Under the pieces are notes generated by a model. That model was not told where the DNA came from and ran no database searches. It saw only the letters and a list, made by a program, of their open reading frames with translations. Both the position numbers and the translations under genes were made by a program. From Streptomyces canus (GTDB lineage Bacteria > Actinomycetota > Actinomycetes > Streptomycetales > Streptomycetaceae), in assembly GCF_041435015.1 (NCBI RefSeq), contig NZ_CP107989.1:5828001-5892000 (forward strand): 64,000 nucleotides of DNA, in the 5' to 3' direction. This document shows positions 16,159 to 24,160 of the stretch, piece after piece; position 1 is the first letter of the stretch; each line of letters opens with the position of its first letter.

Positions 16159-16638
16159 ATGAGTACGCAGGACCGACTGACGCACATCGACGAAGCGGGG
16201 GCCGCCCGCATGGTCGATGTCTCCGGCAAGGACGTCACGGCACGCACCGCGCGTGCCAGTGGACGTGTTCTCGTGTCGCCCCGAGTGATCGAGCTGCTGC
16301 GCGGGGAGGGCGTCCCCAAGGGCGACGCGCTGGCCACCGCGCGGATCGCGGGCATCATGGGCGCCAAACGCACGCCGGATCTGATCCCGCTGTGCCACCC
16401 GTTGTCGGTGTCCGGTGTGAAACTGGACGTGTCGGTCGCGGACGACGCCGTGGAGATCCTGGCCACCGTGAAGACGACGGACCGCACGGGCGTCGAGATG
16501 GAGGCCCTCACCGCGGTGTCCGTCGCCGCGCTCACCGTGATCGACATGGTCAAGGCGGTCGACAAGGGAGCGGTCATCACGGACGTGCGGGTGGAGGAGA
16601 AGACGGGCGGCAAGTCGGGCGACTGGAGCCGGGCATGA
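16159..16638 (+). CDS. moaC: Cyclic pyranopterin monophosphate synthase MoaC
   Basis: 159-residue MoaC, which with MoaA turns GTP into cyclic pyranopterin monophosphate in molybdenum cofactor synthesis. Conserved segments LTHIDEAGAARMVDVSGKDV, IPLCHPL, DRTGVEMEALTAVSVAALT and MVKAVDKGA are present, including the LCHPL and K-A-V-D-K residues of the active site. ATG at 16159, 62 bases after glp. Its stop overlaps the start of the next gene (ATGA), so the two are translationally coupled. Confidence 0.96.
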   Translation: MSTQDRLTHIDEAGAARMVDVSGKDVTARTARASGRVLVSPRVIELLRGEGVPKGDALATARIAGIMGAKRTPDLIPLCHPLSVSGVKLDVSVADDAVEILATVKTTDRTGVEMEALTAVSVAALTVIDMVKAVDKGAVITDVRVEEKTGGKSGDWSRA

Positions 16639-17177
16639 CGGCCGACGGGTCGATCGGCGGCGCGCTCCTCGCGCCCTACAGCGCCCTGGTCGTCACCGCC
16701 TCCAACCGGGCCGCCGCCGGGGTCTACGAGGACAAGGGCGGCCCGCTGATCGCCGATGGCCTCAAGGGCTTCGGCTTCGCCGTCGACGGCCCGCAGGTCG
16801 TGCCCGACGGTGACCCCGTGGAGGCCGCCCTGCGCGCCGGCGTCGAGGCCGGATACGACGTCGTCGTCACCACCGGCGGCACCGGCATCTCGCCCACCGA
16901 CCGCACCCCCGAGGCCACCCGCGCGGTGATCGCCTACGAGGTGCCGGGCATCGCGGAGGCCATCCGGGCGTTCGGGCGGGAGAAGGTGCCGACCGCCGCG
17001 CTCTCCCGGGGCCTGGCCGGGGTGGCGGGACGCACCCTGATCGTCAACCTGCCGGGTTCCAGTGGCGGGGTGAAGGACGGACTGGCCGTTCTGGAGCCCC
17101 TGTTGATGCACGCCGTCGACCAGATCCGCGGCGGCGACCACCCGAGACCCGGCCACGGCAGTGGGGGTGCGAGCTGA
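16635..17177 (+). CDS. MogA/MoaB-type molybdenum cofactor protein
   Basis: 180-residue MoCF-domain protein that adenylates molybdopterin, the step before molybdate insertion by Glp. The hallmark TTGGTGISPTDRTPEAT is at the centre, with LPGSSGGVKDGL near the end. Start overlaps the moaC stop by ATGA. Bacterial naming between MogA and MoaB is not settled by sequence alone; length and motif fit both. The downstream GNAT gene begins inside its stop codon. Confidence 0.92.
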   Translation: MTADGSIGGALLAPYSALVVTASNRAAAGVYEDKGGPLIADGLKGFGFAVDGPQVVPDGDPVEAALRAGVEAGYDVVVTTGGTGISPTDRTPEATRAVIAYEVPGIAEAIRAFGREKVPTAALSRGLAGVAGRTLIVNLPGSSGGVKDGLAVLEPLLMHAVDQIRGGDHPRPGHGSGGAS

Positions 17178-17812
17178 ACAGCCCATCCTGGCCCGTCGTA
17201 CTGGCGGACGGCGATGTCGTCCTGAGGCCGATAAGAATGCGTGACCAGCGGCTGTGGCGTGAGGTCAACCGGCGCAACCGGGACTGGCTGCGCCCCTGGG
17301 AGGCGACCATTCCGCCGCCCACCCCGAGCGGGCCGATCGCGCACCGTCCGACCTACCGTCAGATGGTCCGCCACCTCAGGGCCGAGGCGAACGCGGGGCG
17401 GATGCTGCCGTTCGTCATCGAGTACCGGGGGCAGCTGGTCGGGCAGTTGACGGTCGCCGGAATCACCTGGGGCTCGATGTGCTCGGGCCATGTCGGCTAC
17501 TGGGTGGACCAGTCGGTGGCCGGGCGCGGAGTGATGCCGACCGCTGTGGCGCTTGTCGTGGACCACTGTTTCCGCACGGTCGGCCTGCACCGCATCGAGG
17601 TCTGCATTCGCCCCGAGAACGGGCCCAGCCGTCGGGTCGTCGAGAAACTCGGATTCCGCGAGGAGGGACTGCGGCCGCGTTATCTCCACATCGACGGCGC
17701 CTGGCGCGACCATCTCGTGTTCGCGCTCACCGCGGAAGAGGTGCCCGACGGTTTGCTCCGACGCTGGCAGCGGGCACGCTCCAGGAGTACGCCGCACGAC
17801 AATCCCGCATAG
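17174..17812 (+). CDS. GNAT N-acetyltransferase (RimJ/RimL-like)
   Basis: 212-residue GCN5-type acetyltransferase resembling ribosomal-protein N-acetylases. The acetyl-CoA loop VDQSVAGRGVMPTAVALVVD (Q/R-x-x-G-R/G-x pattern) and the C-terminal ENGPSRRVVEKLGFREEG are clear. The first ATG in frame (17237) would remove the first beta strand; the in-frame CTG at 17174 gives LNSPSWPVVLADGDVVLRPI, the expected N-terminus, overlaps the upstream stop as CTGA and has GGGGGTG before it. I therefore annotate a CTG start. Substrate unknown. Confidence 0.85.
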   Translation: MNSPSWPVVLADGDVVLRPIRMRDQRLWREVNRRNRDWLRPWEATIPPPTPSGPIAHRPTYRQMVRHLRAEANAGRMLPFVIEYRGQLVGQLTVAGITWGSMCSGHVGYWVDQSVAGRGVMPTAVALVVDHCFRTVGLHRIEVCIRPENGPSRRVVEKLGFREEGLRPRYLHIDGAWRDHLVFALTAEEVPDGLLRRWQRARSRSTPHDNPA

Positions 17813-18008
17813 CCGGGAAGCCGGTCCGGCGCCTTGGCCAGAAAATGGAATAGGTGTTCGAAAATGATCGGTGCATGACCGTCTCGGGACATTGAATTCA
17901 CGACTCGTGCGGCCTGCTGATCGGATCGGTCACAAAAAAAGCTCGAAATATCAGCCAGATCGTGCGACACACCGGCGCAATTGGCAGATGGCCTCACGCA
18001 AACCCCTC

Positions 18009-18014
18009 TACCGT
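18009..18014 (+). promoter_or_regulatory. Possible -10 box of glpR
   Basis: TACCGT ends seven bases before the GTG at 18022. It lies within an inverted repeat CCTCAC (17992-17997) / GTGAGG (18015-18020). Evidence is weaker than for the other boxes. Confidence 0.3.
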
Positions 18015-18021
18015 GTGAGGC

Positions 18022-19266
18022 GTGAGCAGCAGCGGCCTCATCTACGCAGTCATTGTCGGGGCCTGGGCCGCCTACTTGGTGCCGATGTGGCTCCGTAGGC
18101 AGGACGAGCTGAACGAGGCCCGTCCGACGGAACGCTTCAGCACGGCCATCCGGTTGCTGTCCGGACGGGCGGGCATGGAGCGTCGATACGCCAAGGACCT
18201 GCGCGCGCGCTCCGCCGACGAGGGGGAGCACGGCGCCGACGAACCGGATGCCGTCACCGAGTCGGTGGACGTCCGGGCCTTCGCTATGCCTCCGGCCCCC
18301 CGTCCGCAGGCCCAGGCGACGGTCCAGCCGCCGGCTTCGGAGCGCCGGGAGGCGCCGCGCGAGCCCGCGCCCGAACACGGTGGCGCGCCGACACGGAAGC
18401 AGGCACCCGCACCCGCCGCCCCGGCGCCATCCCACGCTCAGACGCATGCCCCCGCGCCCCGGCGCACGGCCGCCGCGGAAGCGGCCGCGGCGCGCGCCCG
18501 GCGCACGAAGGTACTCGCGCGCCGACGGCGTACGACTGTGATGCTCTTCCTTGCCTTCACGCTCGGCACGATCGTCGCCGCCGTCGGAGGACTCGCCTTC
18601 CTGTGGGCGCCCGGCGTGCCCGCCGTGATGCTCAGCGGGTACATCGCGTACCTGCGCTCCCAGGAACGCCGCCGCTTCGCCTACCAGATGGACCGGCGCC
18701 GGGCCGAGGCCGCCGCACAGCGACTGCGGGAGCGCGCGCGCCAGCCGCGCCGGCGCGCGTCCGTGAGCACCGGCGTGGAAGCCGACGAACCGGAAGAGGG
18801 ACCAGGGACGGAGACCGATCCCGGACTCTCGGCGCTCGCCGCCGACCGGCGCGCCCTCGTCGAGCAGACCGATCACGCCGAGTGGATCGACCAGCAGCGC
18901 GAACGGCAGCACCGGCCGGGGCACGGGGACAGCTGGGACCCGGTACCGGTGCCGCTGCCGACGTACGTGACCGCGCCGGTCGCTCCGCGGGCCACCTCGG
19001 ACGTGGACCTCGGGGCGCCGGACGCGTGGAGCTCGGCGCGGTCCAGCAGTGCCGCCACTCCGGAGCAGTCGGCCCGGGAGGCGACGCCCGTCGCGGAGGA
19101 CGAGGAGTCGGAGGACCTGTCGGACGACGCGGAGGGCAAGCCGGCGGCGGGCGGCCGCAGTGACGCCCGTCGCGCCGCCTCCGCCCGCCGCGCACGCGAG
19201 CGGGGCCGTACGCCGCTCTTCGACCAGTACGAGGAAGGCGACCGGCCGCGCGCGGCCAACGAGTGA
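18022..19266 (+). CDS. glpR: Gephyrin-like molybdotransferase receptor GlpR
   Basis: 414-residue membrane protein. It opens with a membrane segment (GLIYAVIVGAWAAYLVPMW) ending in LRRQDELNEARPTERFSTA, then a Pro/Ala-rich linker, a central pair of hydrophobic segments (residues ~175-215) and a long charged C-terminal region with [24 protein letters not shown] sequence. This architecture matches the actinobacterial GlpR, described in Corynebacterium as the membrane receptor for Glp. Co-location with glp, 2 kb upstream, supports this. It is separated from the mo-gene run by a 209-base AT-rich gap and may have its own promoter. Confidence 0.78.
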   Translation: MSSSGLIYAVIVGAWAAYLVPMWLRRQDELNEARPTERFSTAIRLLSGRAGMERRYAKDLRARSADEGEHGADEPDAVTESVDVRAFAMPPAPRPQAQATVQPPASERREAPREPAPEHGGAPTRKQAPAPAAPAPSHAQTHAPAPRRTAAAEAAAARARRTKVLARRRRTTVMLFLAFTLGTIVAAVGGLAFLWAPGVPAVMLSGYIAYLRSQERRRFAYQMDRRRAEAAAQRLRERARQPRRRASVSTGVEADEPEEGPGTETDPGLSALAADRRALVEQTDHAEWIDQQRERQHRPGHGDSWDPVPVPLPTYVTAPVAPRATSDVDLGAPDAWSSARSSSAATPEQSAREATPVAEDEESEDLSDDAEGKPAAGGRSDARRAASARRARERGRTPLFDQYEEGDRPRAANE

Positions 19267-19334
19267 CGGACGGGGCGGGATCACCGCGCCCTGACCAGCC
19301 GGGAACGGATTTCCAAGCACCCGGACCGGGATGC

Positions 19335-19340
19335 TAGAGT
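19335..19340 (+). promoter_or_regulatory. Putative -10 box of tRNA-Ala
   Basis: TAGAGT lies 14 bases before the mature 5' end of the tRNA, with TTTCCA about 19 bases further upstream as a poor -35. Confidence 0.45.
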
Positions 19341-19354
19341 TTCACTCGTTGCAA

Positions 19355-19428
19355 GGGCCTGTGGCGCAGTCTGGTAGCGCACCTCGTTCGCATCGAGGGG
19401 GTCTGGGGTTCAAATCCCCACAGGTCCA
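19355..19428 (+). tRNA. tRNA-Ala (anticodon CGC)
   Basis: A full cloverleaf can be drawn: acceptor GGGCCTG/CAGGTCC, D-stem GCGC/GCGC, anticodon stem CCTCG/CGAGG with loop TTCGCAT (anticodon CGC at 19389-19391), T-stem TGGGG/CCCCA. The third acceptor pair is G-U, the alanine identity pair. It reads GCG codons, which are abundant in this genome. CCA is not encoded. A terminator follows directly. Confidence 0.96.
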
Positions 19429-19436
19429 CGTATCAT

Positions 19437-19469
19437 GAAGGCCCGCTCCTGATTCAGGAGCGGGCCTTC
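19437..19469 (+). terminator. Terminator after tRNA-Ala
   Basis: GAAGGCCCGCTCCTGA and its exact complement form a 16-bp dyad around a single base (a shorter stem with a five-base loop in practice), followed by T-containing sequence. It also faces the convergent GNAT gene. Confidence 0.88.
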
Positions 19470-19488
19470 TGCCATGTGTACGGCCCTC

Positions 19489-19965
19489 TCACAGCGGCTT
19501 CGCGAAGCAGCGGCTCGCCTCGTGGTGGCGGTAATAGCCGAACTTGACGCAGGGTTCGTAGCCGCTGGAGGTGTACAGCGCTATCGCCTCCGGCTGCTTG
19601 GTGCCGGTCTCCAGGACCATGCGCAGTCGGCCCGCCGCGCGGGCGTCGTCCTCCAGGGCCGCCAGGACACGGCGGGCGAGACCGCGGCCGCGCATCTGCT
19701 CGATCACGTACATGCGCTTGAGCTCGGCGTCGCCGTCCAGGTTGCCCTCGCCGTTCGCGTCCTGGGCGCGCCAGCCGCCCGTGGCGACGGGGCTGTCCCT
19801 CTCGTCGTACGCGATCAGGTACACGCCGTTCGGCGGCTCGAAGTCCGTCGGGGCCAGCTCGGTGGCGTCGCCGCCGTCGCCATAGCGGACGTGGTACTCG
19901 GCCTGGACCTGGTCGTTGAGCTTGACGGCGTCGGGGTGGTCGAAGGGGACACGGCGGATCATCAT
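19489..19965 (-). CDS. GNAT N-acetyltransferase
   Basis: 158-residue single-domain acetyltransferase. The core reads AELKRMYVIEQMRGRGLARRVLAALE, with the acetyl-CoA loop MRGRGLA, and a late segment EAIALYTSSGYEP typical of GNAT motif B. GGAGG lies just upstream of the ATG ATG at 19965. Divergent from the exonuclease gene with a 29-base gap. Substrate cannot be inferred. Confidence 0.9.
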   Translation of the reverse strand: MMIRRVPFDHPDAVKLNDQVQAEYHVRYGDGGDATELAPTDFEPPNGVYLIAYDERDSPVATGGWRAQDANGEGNLDGDAELKRMYVIEQMRGRGLARRVLAALEDDARAAGRLRMVLETGTKQPEAIALYTSSGYEPCVKFGYYRHHEASRCFAKPL

Positions 19966-19982
19966 GTCCTCCAGTGTGCCGG

Positions 19983-19988
19983 TATCGT
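19983..19988 (+). promoter_or_regulatory. Putative -10 box of exonuclease III gene (leaderless)
   Basis: TATCGT ends six bases before the GTG at 19995; no ribosome site is present. Confidence 0.45.
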
Positions 19989-19994
19989 TCGCGG

Positions 19995-20798
19995 GTGCTC
20001 ACTGTGACCTCCGCCAATGTGAACGGACTGCGGGCCGCCGCGAAGAAGGGCTTCGTGGAGTGGCTCGCGGACACCTCCGCCGATGTGCTCTGCCTGCAGG
20101 AGGTGCGCGCCGAGCCACAGCAGCTGCCCGAGAGCGTCCGGGCTCCCGAGGGCTGGCACGTGGTGCACGCGCCCGCCGCCGCCAAGGGGCGTGCCGGTGT
20201 CTCCCTTTACACCCGCCGCGAGCCCGACCGGGTCCGGATCGGCTTCGGCTCGGCCGAGTTCGACACCAGCGGGCGCTACGTCGAGGCCGACCTGCCCGGC
20301 GTCACCGTCGCCTCCCTCTACCTGCCCTCCGGCGAGGTGGGTACCGCGCGGCAGGACGAGAAGGTCCGCTTCATGGACGAGTTCCTCGTGTACCTGAAGA
20401 ACCTGCGCGAGCGCGCCGCAGCCGACGGCCGCGAGGTCGTCGTCTGCGGCGACTGGAACATCGCCCACCAGCAGGCCGACCTCAAGAACTGGCGCGCCAA
20501 CCAGAAGAGTTCCGGGTTCCTGCCGGAGGAGCGGGCCTGGCTGAGCCGGGTCCTCGACACCACCGACGGGGGGTACGTCGACGTCGTACGGTCACTGCAT
20601 CCGGACGTGGTGGGGCCGTACTCGTGGTGGTCGTACCGGGGGCGGGCGTTCGACACGGATGCGGGTTGGAGGATTGATCTCGCGGTTGCGACCCCAGGCC
20701 TCGCGGGCAGGGCGGTCAAGGGGTTTGTGGAGCGGGCCGCCAGCCATGATGAGCGGTGGTCGGACCACGCTCCCGTGACGGTCGTCTTCGACATGTGA
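19995..20798 (+). CDS. xth: Exodeoxyribonuclease III
   Basis: 267-residue endonuclease/exonuclease/phosphatase-fold enzyme for base excision repair: cuts at abasic sites and trims 3' ends. Catalytic signatures are LCLQEVRAE (metal-binding Glu36), VVVCGDWNIAHQQADLKNW and the C-terminal WSDHAPVTVVF with the catalytic His. The GTG at 19995 (VLTVTSANVNGLR) fits the conserved family N-terminus; the frame is open seven codons further but without support. Transcribed alone, divergent from a GNAT gene. Confidence 0.95.
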   Translation: MLTVTSANVNGLRAAAKKGFVEWLADTSADVLCLQEVRAEPQQLPESVRAPEGWHVVHAPAAAKGRAGVSLYTRREPDRVRIGFGSAEFDTSGRYVEADLPGVTVASLYLPSGEVGTARQDEKVRFMDEFLVYLKNLRERAAADGREVVVCGDWNIAHQQADLKNWRANQKSSGFLPEERAWLSRVLDTTDGGYVDVVRSLHPDVVGPYSWWSYRGRAFDTDAGWRIDLAVATPGLAGRAVKGFVERAASHDERWSDHAPVTVVFDM

Positions 20799-20977
20799 CG
20801 TGGGCTGTGGGGGGTAGGGCGGCTACGTTCTGGCCCTGGCGTCGGGCACTGCTGACGAGAGCAGCCAGATCACTCAGGATCACCTGACGCGTCATCCGGA
20901 GCCGCGAAGAACTCGACGATGATGCTCACCCAGGCATCATGCCGGACCGTCCACGACCATGATCGGCCGGACAGGTC

Positions 20978-21622
20978 CTAGTCCCGCTTCCGCAACCGCC
21001 GGTCCAGCGCCAGCGAAAGTTCCGCCTCCACCACGCTCCGCGCCAGCGGGCGCAGGCGCTGGAGGTCGTCCTCGCTCGCGTGGCGCAGGACCAGCTCGGC
21101 GAACATCTCGGCCAGGTCGTCCACGTGCTCGCGGACGCGTTTGCCTGCCGCCAGGACCTCCCCGAGGGGAATGCCCTCGCGGACCAGTTCGGAGGAGACG
21201 TCCAGGAGGCGGCGGCTGATGTGGACGATCTCGTCGCCGTCGGTGCCGAGGTAGCCGAGCTCCATCGCGGCGGCGAGGTTCTCGGGGGTGACCTCGCCCT
21301 CGAAGCGGGCGGCGAGTTCCTCCGGGGTGAGGCGGACCGGTTCCTCCTCGGTGGGAGGCGCCACACCCAGGACGTCGGCGACGTCGCGGCCGTGGTCGAG
21401 GGCTTCCGCCAGTTCCGCGATGCCGGTGAGCGTGTGGCCGCGTTCCAGGAGTGCGGCGATCGTGCGCAGGCGGGCCAGGTGGTGGTCGTCGTACCAGGCG
21501 ATACGGCCCTCGCGGCGGGGTGGCGGGATCAGTTTGCGTTCGCGGTAGAAGCGCAGGGTGCGCACTGTGATGCCGGCCAGGCGGGCCAGTTCCTCCATGC
21601 GGTATTCGCGCTTGTCCGTCAC
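20978..21622 (-). CDS. MerR family transcriptional regulator
   Basis: 214 residues. An N-terminal winged helix-turn-helix reads YRMEELARLAGITVRTLRFYRERKL, the MerR pattern, with GRIAWYDDHHLARLRTI as the wing and helix; the rest is helical with no Cys-rich metal site, suggesting an organic ligand or a constitutive regulator. It is divergent from the monooxygenase/hydrolase/SDR operon 127 bases away and is the obvious candidate regulator. A minus-strand TAGGCT box lies six bases before the GTG start, predicting a leaderless mRNA. Confidence 0.9.
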   Translation of the reverse strand: MTDKREYRMEELARLAGITVRTLRFYRERKLIPPPRREGRIAWYDDHHLARLRTIAALLERGHTLTGIAELAEALDHGRDVADVLGVAPPTEEEPVRLTPEELAARFEGEVTPENLAAAMELGYLGTDGDEIVHISRRLLDVSSELVREGIPLGEVLAAGKRVREHVDDLAEMFAELVLRHASEDDLQRLRPLARSVVEAELSLALDRRLRKRD

Positions 21623-21628
21623 GGCCGC

Positions 21629-21634
21629 AGCCTA
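21629..21634 (-). promoter_or_regulatory. Putative -10 box of the merR gene (leaderless)
   Basis: Minus-strand TAGGCT six bases upstream of the GTG at 21622. Confidence 0.4.
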
Positions 21635-21708
21635 TGTCGTACCCCCAGTAACTTTCCTTCCCCCCGACCCCTACCCATCGGTACGGAGCTGCTCTACCCT
21701 CCCATTGC

Positions 21709-21724
21709 GCCAGTGTTCACTGGC
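21709..21724. promoter_or_regulatory. Palindrome upstream of the monooxygenase operon
   Basis: GCCAGTG-TT-CACTGGC is a perfect 7-2-7 dyad ending 25 bases before the ATG at 21750 and just after a possible -10 (TACCCT, 21694-21699). It is placed where a repressor would act on the operon. Confidence 0.55.
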
Positions 21725-21749
21725 AGAGTCGGGCAGGGAAGGCATCGGC

Positions 21750-23246
21750 ATGGCCGAACAGGAGCATGTGCGGGTGGCGGTGGTCGGGTCCGGATTCGGT
21801 GGGCTGGGGGCCGCCGTACGGCTGCGGCGCGAGGGTGTCACCGACTTCGTCGTGCTGGAGCGGGCCGCCAGTGTGGGGGGTACCTGGCGGGACAACAGTT
21901 ATCCGGGGTGTACCTGCGATGTGCCCTCCCACCTGTACTCCTTCTCCTTCGCGCCCAACCCGGACTGGCCGCGCACCTTCTCCGGGCAGGACCACATCCG
22001 CGCCTACCTGGAGCATGTGACCGACGTCTTCCGGCTCCGCCCGCACATCCGCCTCAACTCCGAGGTCAAGCGGATGACCTGGGACAGCGAGAAGCTGCGG
22101 TGGGACATCGAGACCGCCGGTGGCCATCTGTCGGCCGACTTCGTCGTCTCCGCCACCGGGCCGCTCTCCGATCCCAAGATCCCCGACGTTCCCGGCCTGG
22201 ACTCCTTCCCGGGCAAGGTCTTCCACTCCGCCCGCTGGGACCACGACTACGACCTGCGCGGCAAGCGGGTCGCGATGGTGGGGACCGGCGCCTCGGCCAT
22301 CCAGATCGTGCCGGCAATCCAGCCGCTCGCCCGGAAGGTCACGCTCTTCCAGCGCACCCCGCCCTGGGTGATGCCCCGCATGGACCGGGCGATCAGCGGC
22401 ACCGAGCGCTGGCTGCACCGGCAGCTGCCCTTCACCACCCAGGCCCGTCGTGGACTGCTGTGGGGCATCCGGGAGTTGCAGGTCCAGGCGTTCACCAAGC
22501 GGCCGGGCGAGCTCGGCGCGGTGGAGCAGTTGGCCAAGCGCAACATGGCCCGTGCCATCAAGGACCCGGCCCTGCGCGCCAAGCTCACCCCCGACTACCG
22601 CATCGGCTGCAAGCGGATCCTGCTGAGCAGCACGTACTACCCGGCGCTCGCCCAGCCCAACGTGGACGTGGTCGCGAGCGGGCTCAGCCGGGTCGAGGGG
22701 TCGACACTCGTCGCCGCCGACGGCACCGAGGCCCAGGTCGACGCGATCGTCTTCGGTACGGGCTTCCACGTCACCGACATGCCGATCGCCGACCGGGTCG
22801 TCGGCGCGGACGGCCGGACGCTCGCCGAGGCGTGGAAGGGCGGGATGGAGGCGCTGCGCGGTGCCTCCGCCGCCGGCTTCCCCAACTGGATGACCATCAT
22901 CGGGCCCAACACCGGGCTCGGGAACTCCTCGATGATCCTCATGATCGAGTCCCAGCTGAACTACCTGGCCGACTTCGTACGCCAACTCGACGTCCTCGGC
23001 GGCCGGGTGGCCCTCGACGCCCGGCCCTCCGCGGTTCGGGACTGGAACCACCGGGTGCAGGAGCGCATGAAGCGCACGGTGTGGAACACCGGCGGCTGCA
23101 CCAGCTGGTACCTGGACGCGAACGGCCGCAACAGCACGATCTGGCCCGGCACGACGACCGAGTTCCGGCGGGCGACCCGGCGGGTGGACCTCGCCGAGTA
23201 CGAGGTGCTGCGGGTTCCGGCGCACGCGGAGGCGACCGCCGTATGA
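21750..23246 (+). CDS. Flavin-containing monooxygenase (Baeyer-Villiger type)
   Basis: 498-residue FAD/NADPH enzyme. Two Rossmann loops are visible: GSGFGGLG (residues 13-20) for FAD and GTGASA (178-183) for NADPH. Between them FPGKVFHSARW (153-163) is the Baeyer-Villiger fingerprint FxGxxxHxxxW. Such enzymes insert oxygen into ketones or oxidise S/N atoms. ATG at 21750 with GGGAAGG upstream. Its stop overlaps the next start (ATGA). Order and types match the mycobacterial mymA-lipR-sadH genes (monooxygenase, hydrolase, SDR), suggesting lipid or ketone metabolism; this link is inference. Confidence 0.92.
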   Translation: MAEQEHVRVAVVGSGFGGLGAAVRLRREGVTDFVVLERAASVGGTWRDNSYPGCTCDVPSHLYSFSFAPNPDWPRTFSGQDHIRAYLEHVTDVFRLRPHIRLNSEVKRMTWDSEKLRWDIETAGGHLSADFVVSATGPLSDPKIPDVPGLDSFPGKVFHSARWDHDYDLRGKRVAMVGTGASAIQIVPAIQPLARKVTLFQRTPPWVMPRMDRAISGTERWLHRQLPFTTQARRGLLWGIRELQVQAFTKRPGELGAVEQLAKRNMARAIKDPALRAKLTPDYRIGCKRILLSSTYYPALAQPNVDVVASGLSRVEGSTLVAADGTEAQVDAIVFGTGFHVTDMPIADRVVGADGRTLAEAWKGGMEALRGASAAGFPNWMTIIGPNTGLGNSSMILMIESQLNYLADFVRQLDVLGGRVALDARPSAVRDWNHRVQERMKRTVWNTGGCTSWYLDANGRNSTIWPGTTTEFRRATRRVDLAEYEVLRVPAHAEATAV

Positions 23247-24160
23247 GCCGTCCGACGCACGTGGTCTCCGGGCCGTACGCCCCACCCGTCCCGGTGCGCG
23301 AACTCACCGCCGTCTCCGCCGACGGGGCGCGCCTGCACGTGGAGGTGCACGGTCCCGACGACGCGCCCCCCGTCGTCCTCGCCCACGGCTGGACCTGTTC
23401 CACCGCCTTCTGGGCCGCCCAGATCCGCGAACTCCGCGTGGACCACCGGGTCATCGCGTACGACCAGCGCGGCCACGGACGCAGTCCGGCGAGCCCCGCC
23501 TGTAGTGCGGACCTGCTCGCCGACGACCTCGAAGCCGTACTGGAGACGGCCCTCGGGGCAGGCGGAAAGGCGGTGATCGTCGGTCACTCCATGGGCGGGA
23601 TGACCGTCATGGCCGCCGCCGAACGTCCCGCGTTCCGTGCGCACGCGGCCGCCGTTCTGCTGTGCAGCACCGGTTCGTCGCGGCTGGTCGCCGAGTCGAC
23701 CGTCGTACCGATCCGGGCCGGGCGGCTGCGCACCTGGCTGACCCGGCACGTCCTCGGGGCGCGGGCGCCGCTCGGACCGGTCACGCCGCTCGCCCGGCGG
23801 ATCCTCAAGTACGGGACGATGGGCCCCGGTTCGGCCCCGCACATGGTGGAGGCGTGCGCGCGGATCGTGCACGCCTGCCCGCGCAAGGTGCGTCACGCCT
23901 GGTCGCAGGTCCTGGATCTGCTCGATCTGGACCACGGCGTACGGCAGCTCACCGTGCCGACGGCCGTCGTCGTCGGTACGGCCGACCGGCTCACCCCGCC
24001 CGTGCACGCACACCAGTTGGCCACCGCGCTGCCCCACTGTCTCGGAGTGACCGAACTGCCCGGCGTCGGCCACATGACGCCCATCGAGGCGCCCGAGCCG
24101 GTCACCGCGCGGATCCGGGAACTCGTCACCACCTACGTCCAGGTCAAGGAGGGCGCATGA
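23243..24160 (+). CDS. Alpha/beta hydrolase
   Basis: 305-residue alpha/beta-hydrolase. VVLAHGWTCS supplies the oxyanion region, GHSMGG (nucleophile Ser116) the elbow, VGTADRLTPP the acid and GVGHMTP the catalytic His. Lipase/esterase or ester-product hydrolase for the preceding Baeyer-Villiger enzyme is plausible, since such enzymes make esters or lactones. Coupled on both sides by ATGA overlaps, so the three proteins should be made together. No signal peptide. Confidence 0.92.
   Translation: MSRPTHVVSGPYAPPVPVRELTAVSADGARLHVEVHGPDDAPPVVLAHGWTCSTAFWAAQIRELRVDHRVIAYDQRGHGRSPASPACSADLLADDLEAVLETALGAGGKAVIVGHSMGGMTVMAAAERPAFRAHAAAVLLCSTGSSRLVAESTVVPIRAGRLRTWLTRHVLGARAPLGPVTPLARRILKYGTMGPGSAPHMVEACARIVHACPRKVRHAWSQVLDLLDLDHGVRQLTVPTAVVVGTADRLTPPVHAHQLATALPHCLGVTELPGVGHMTPIEAPEPVTARIRELVTTYVQVKEGA

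Noticed and set aside
19355..19470. tRNA-Ala as an integration (att) site of a mobile element
   Set aside because: The tRNA is followed at once by its terminator and core genes; no integrase, no repeated 3' end of the tRNA within the window.
20799..20977. Remnant gene between the exonuclease and merR genes
   Set aside because: No frame with coding character; only short repeats such as GGATCACCTGACG-like fragments, nothing recognisable.
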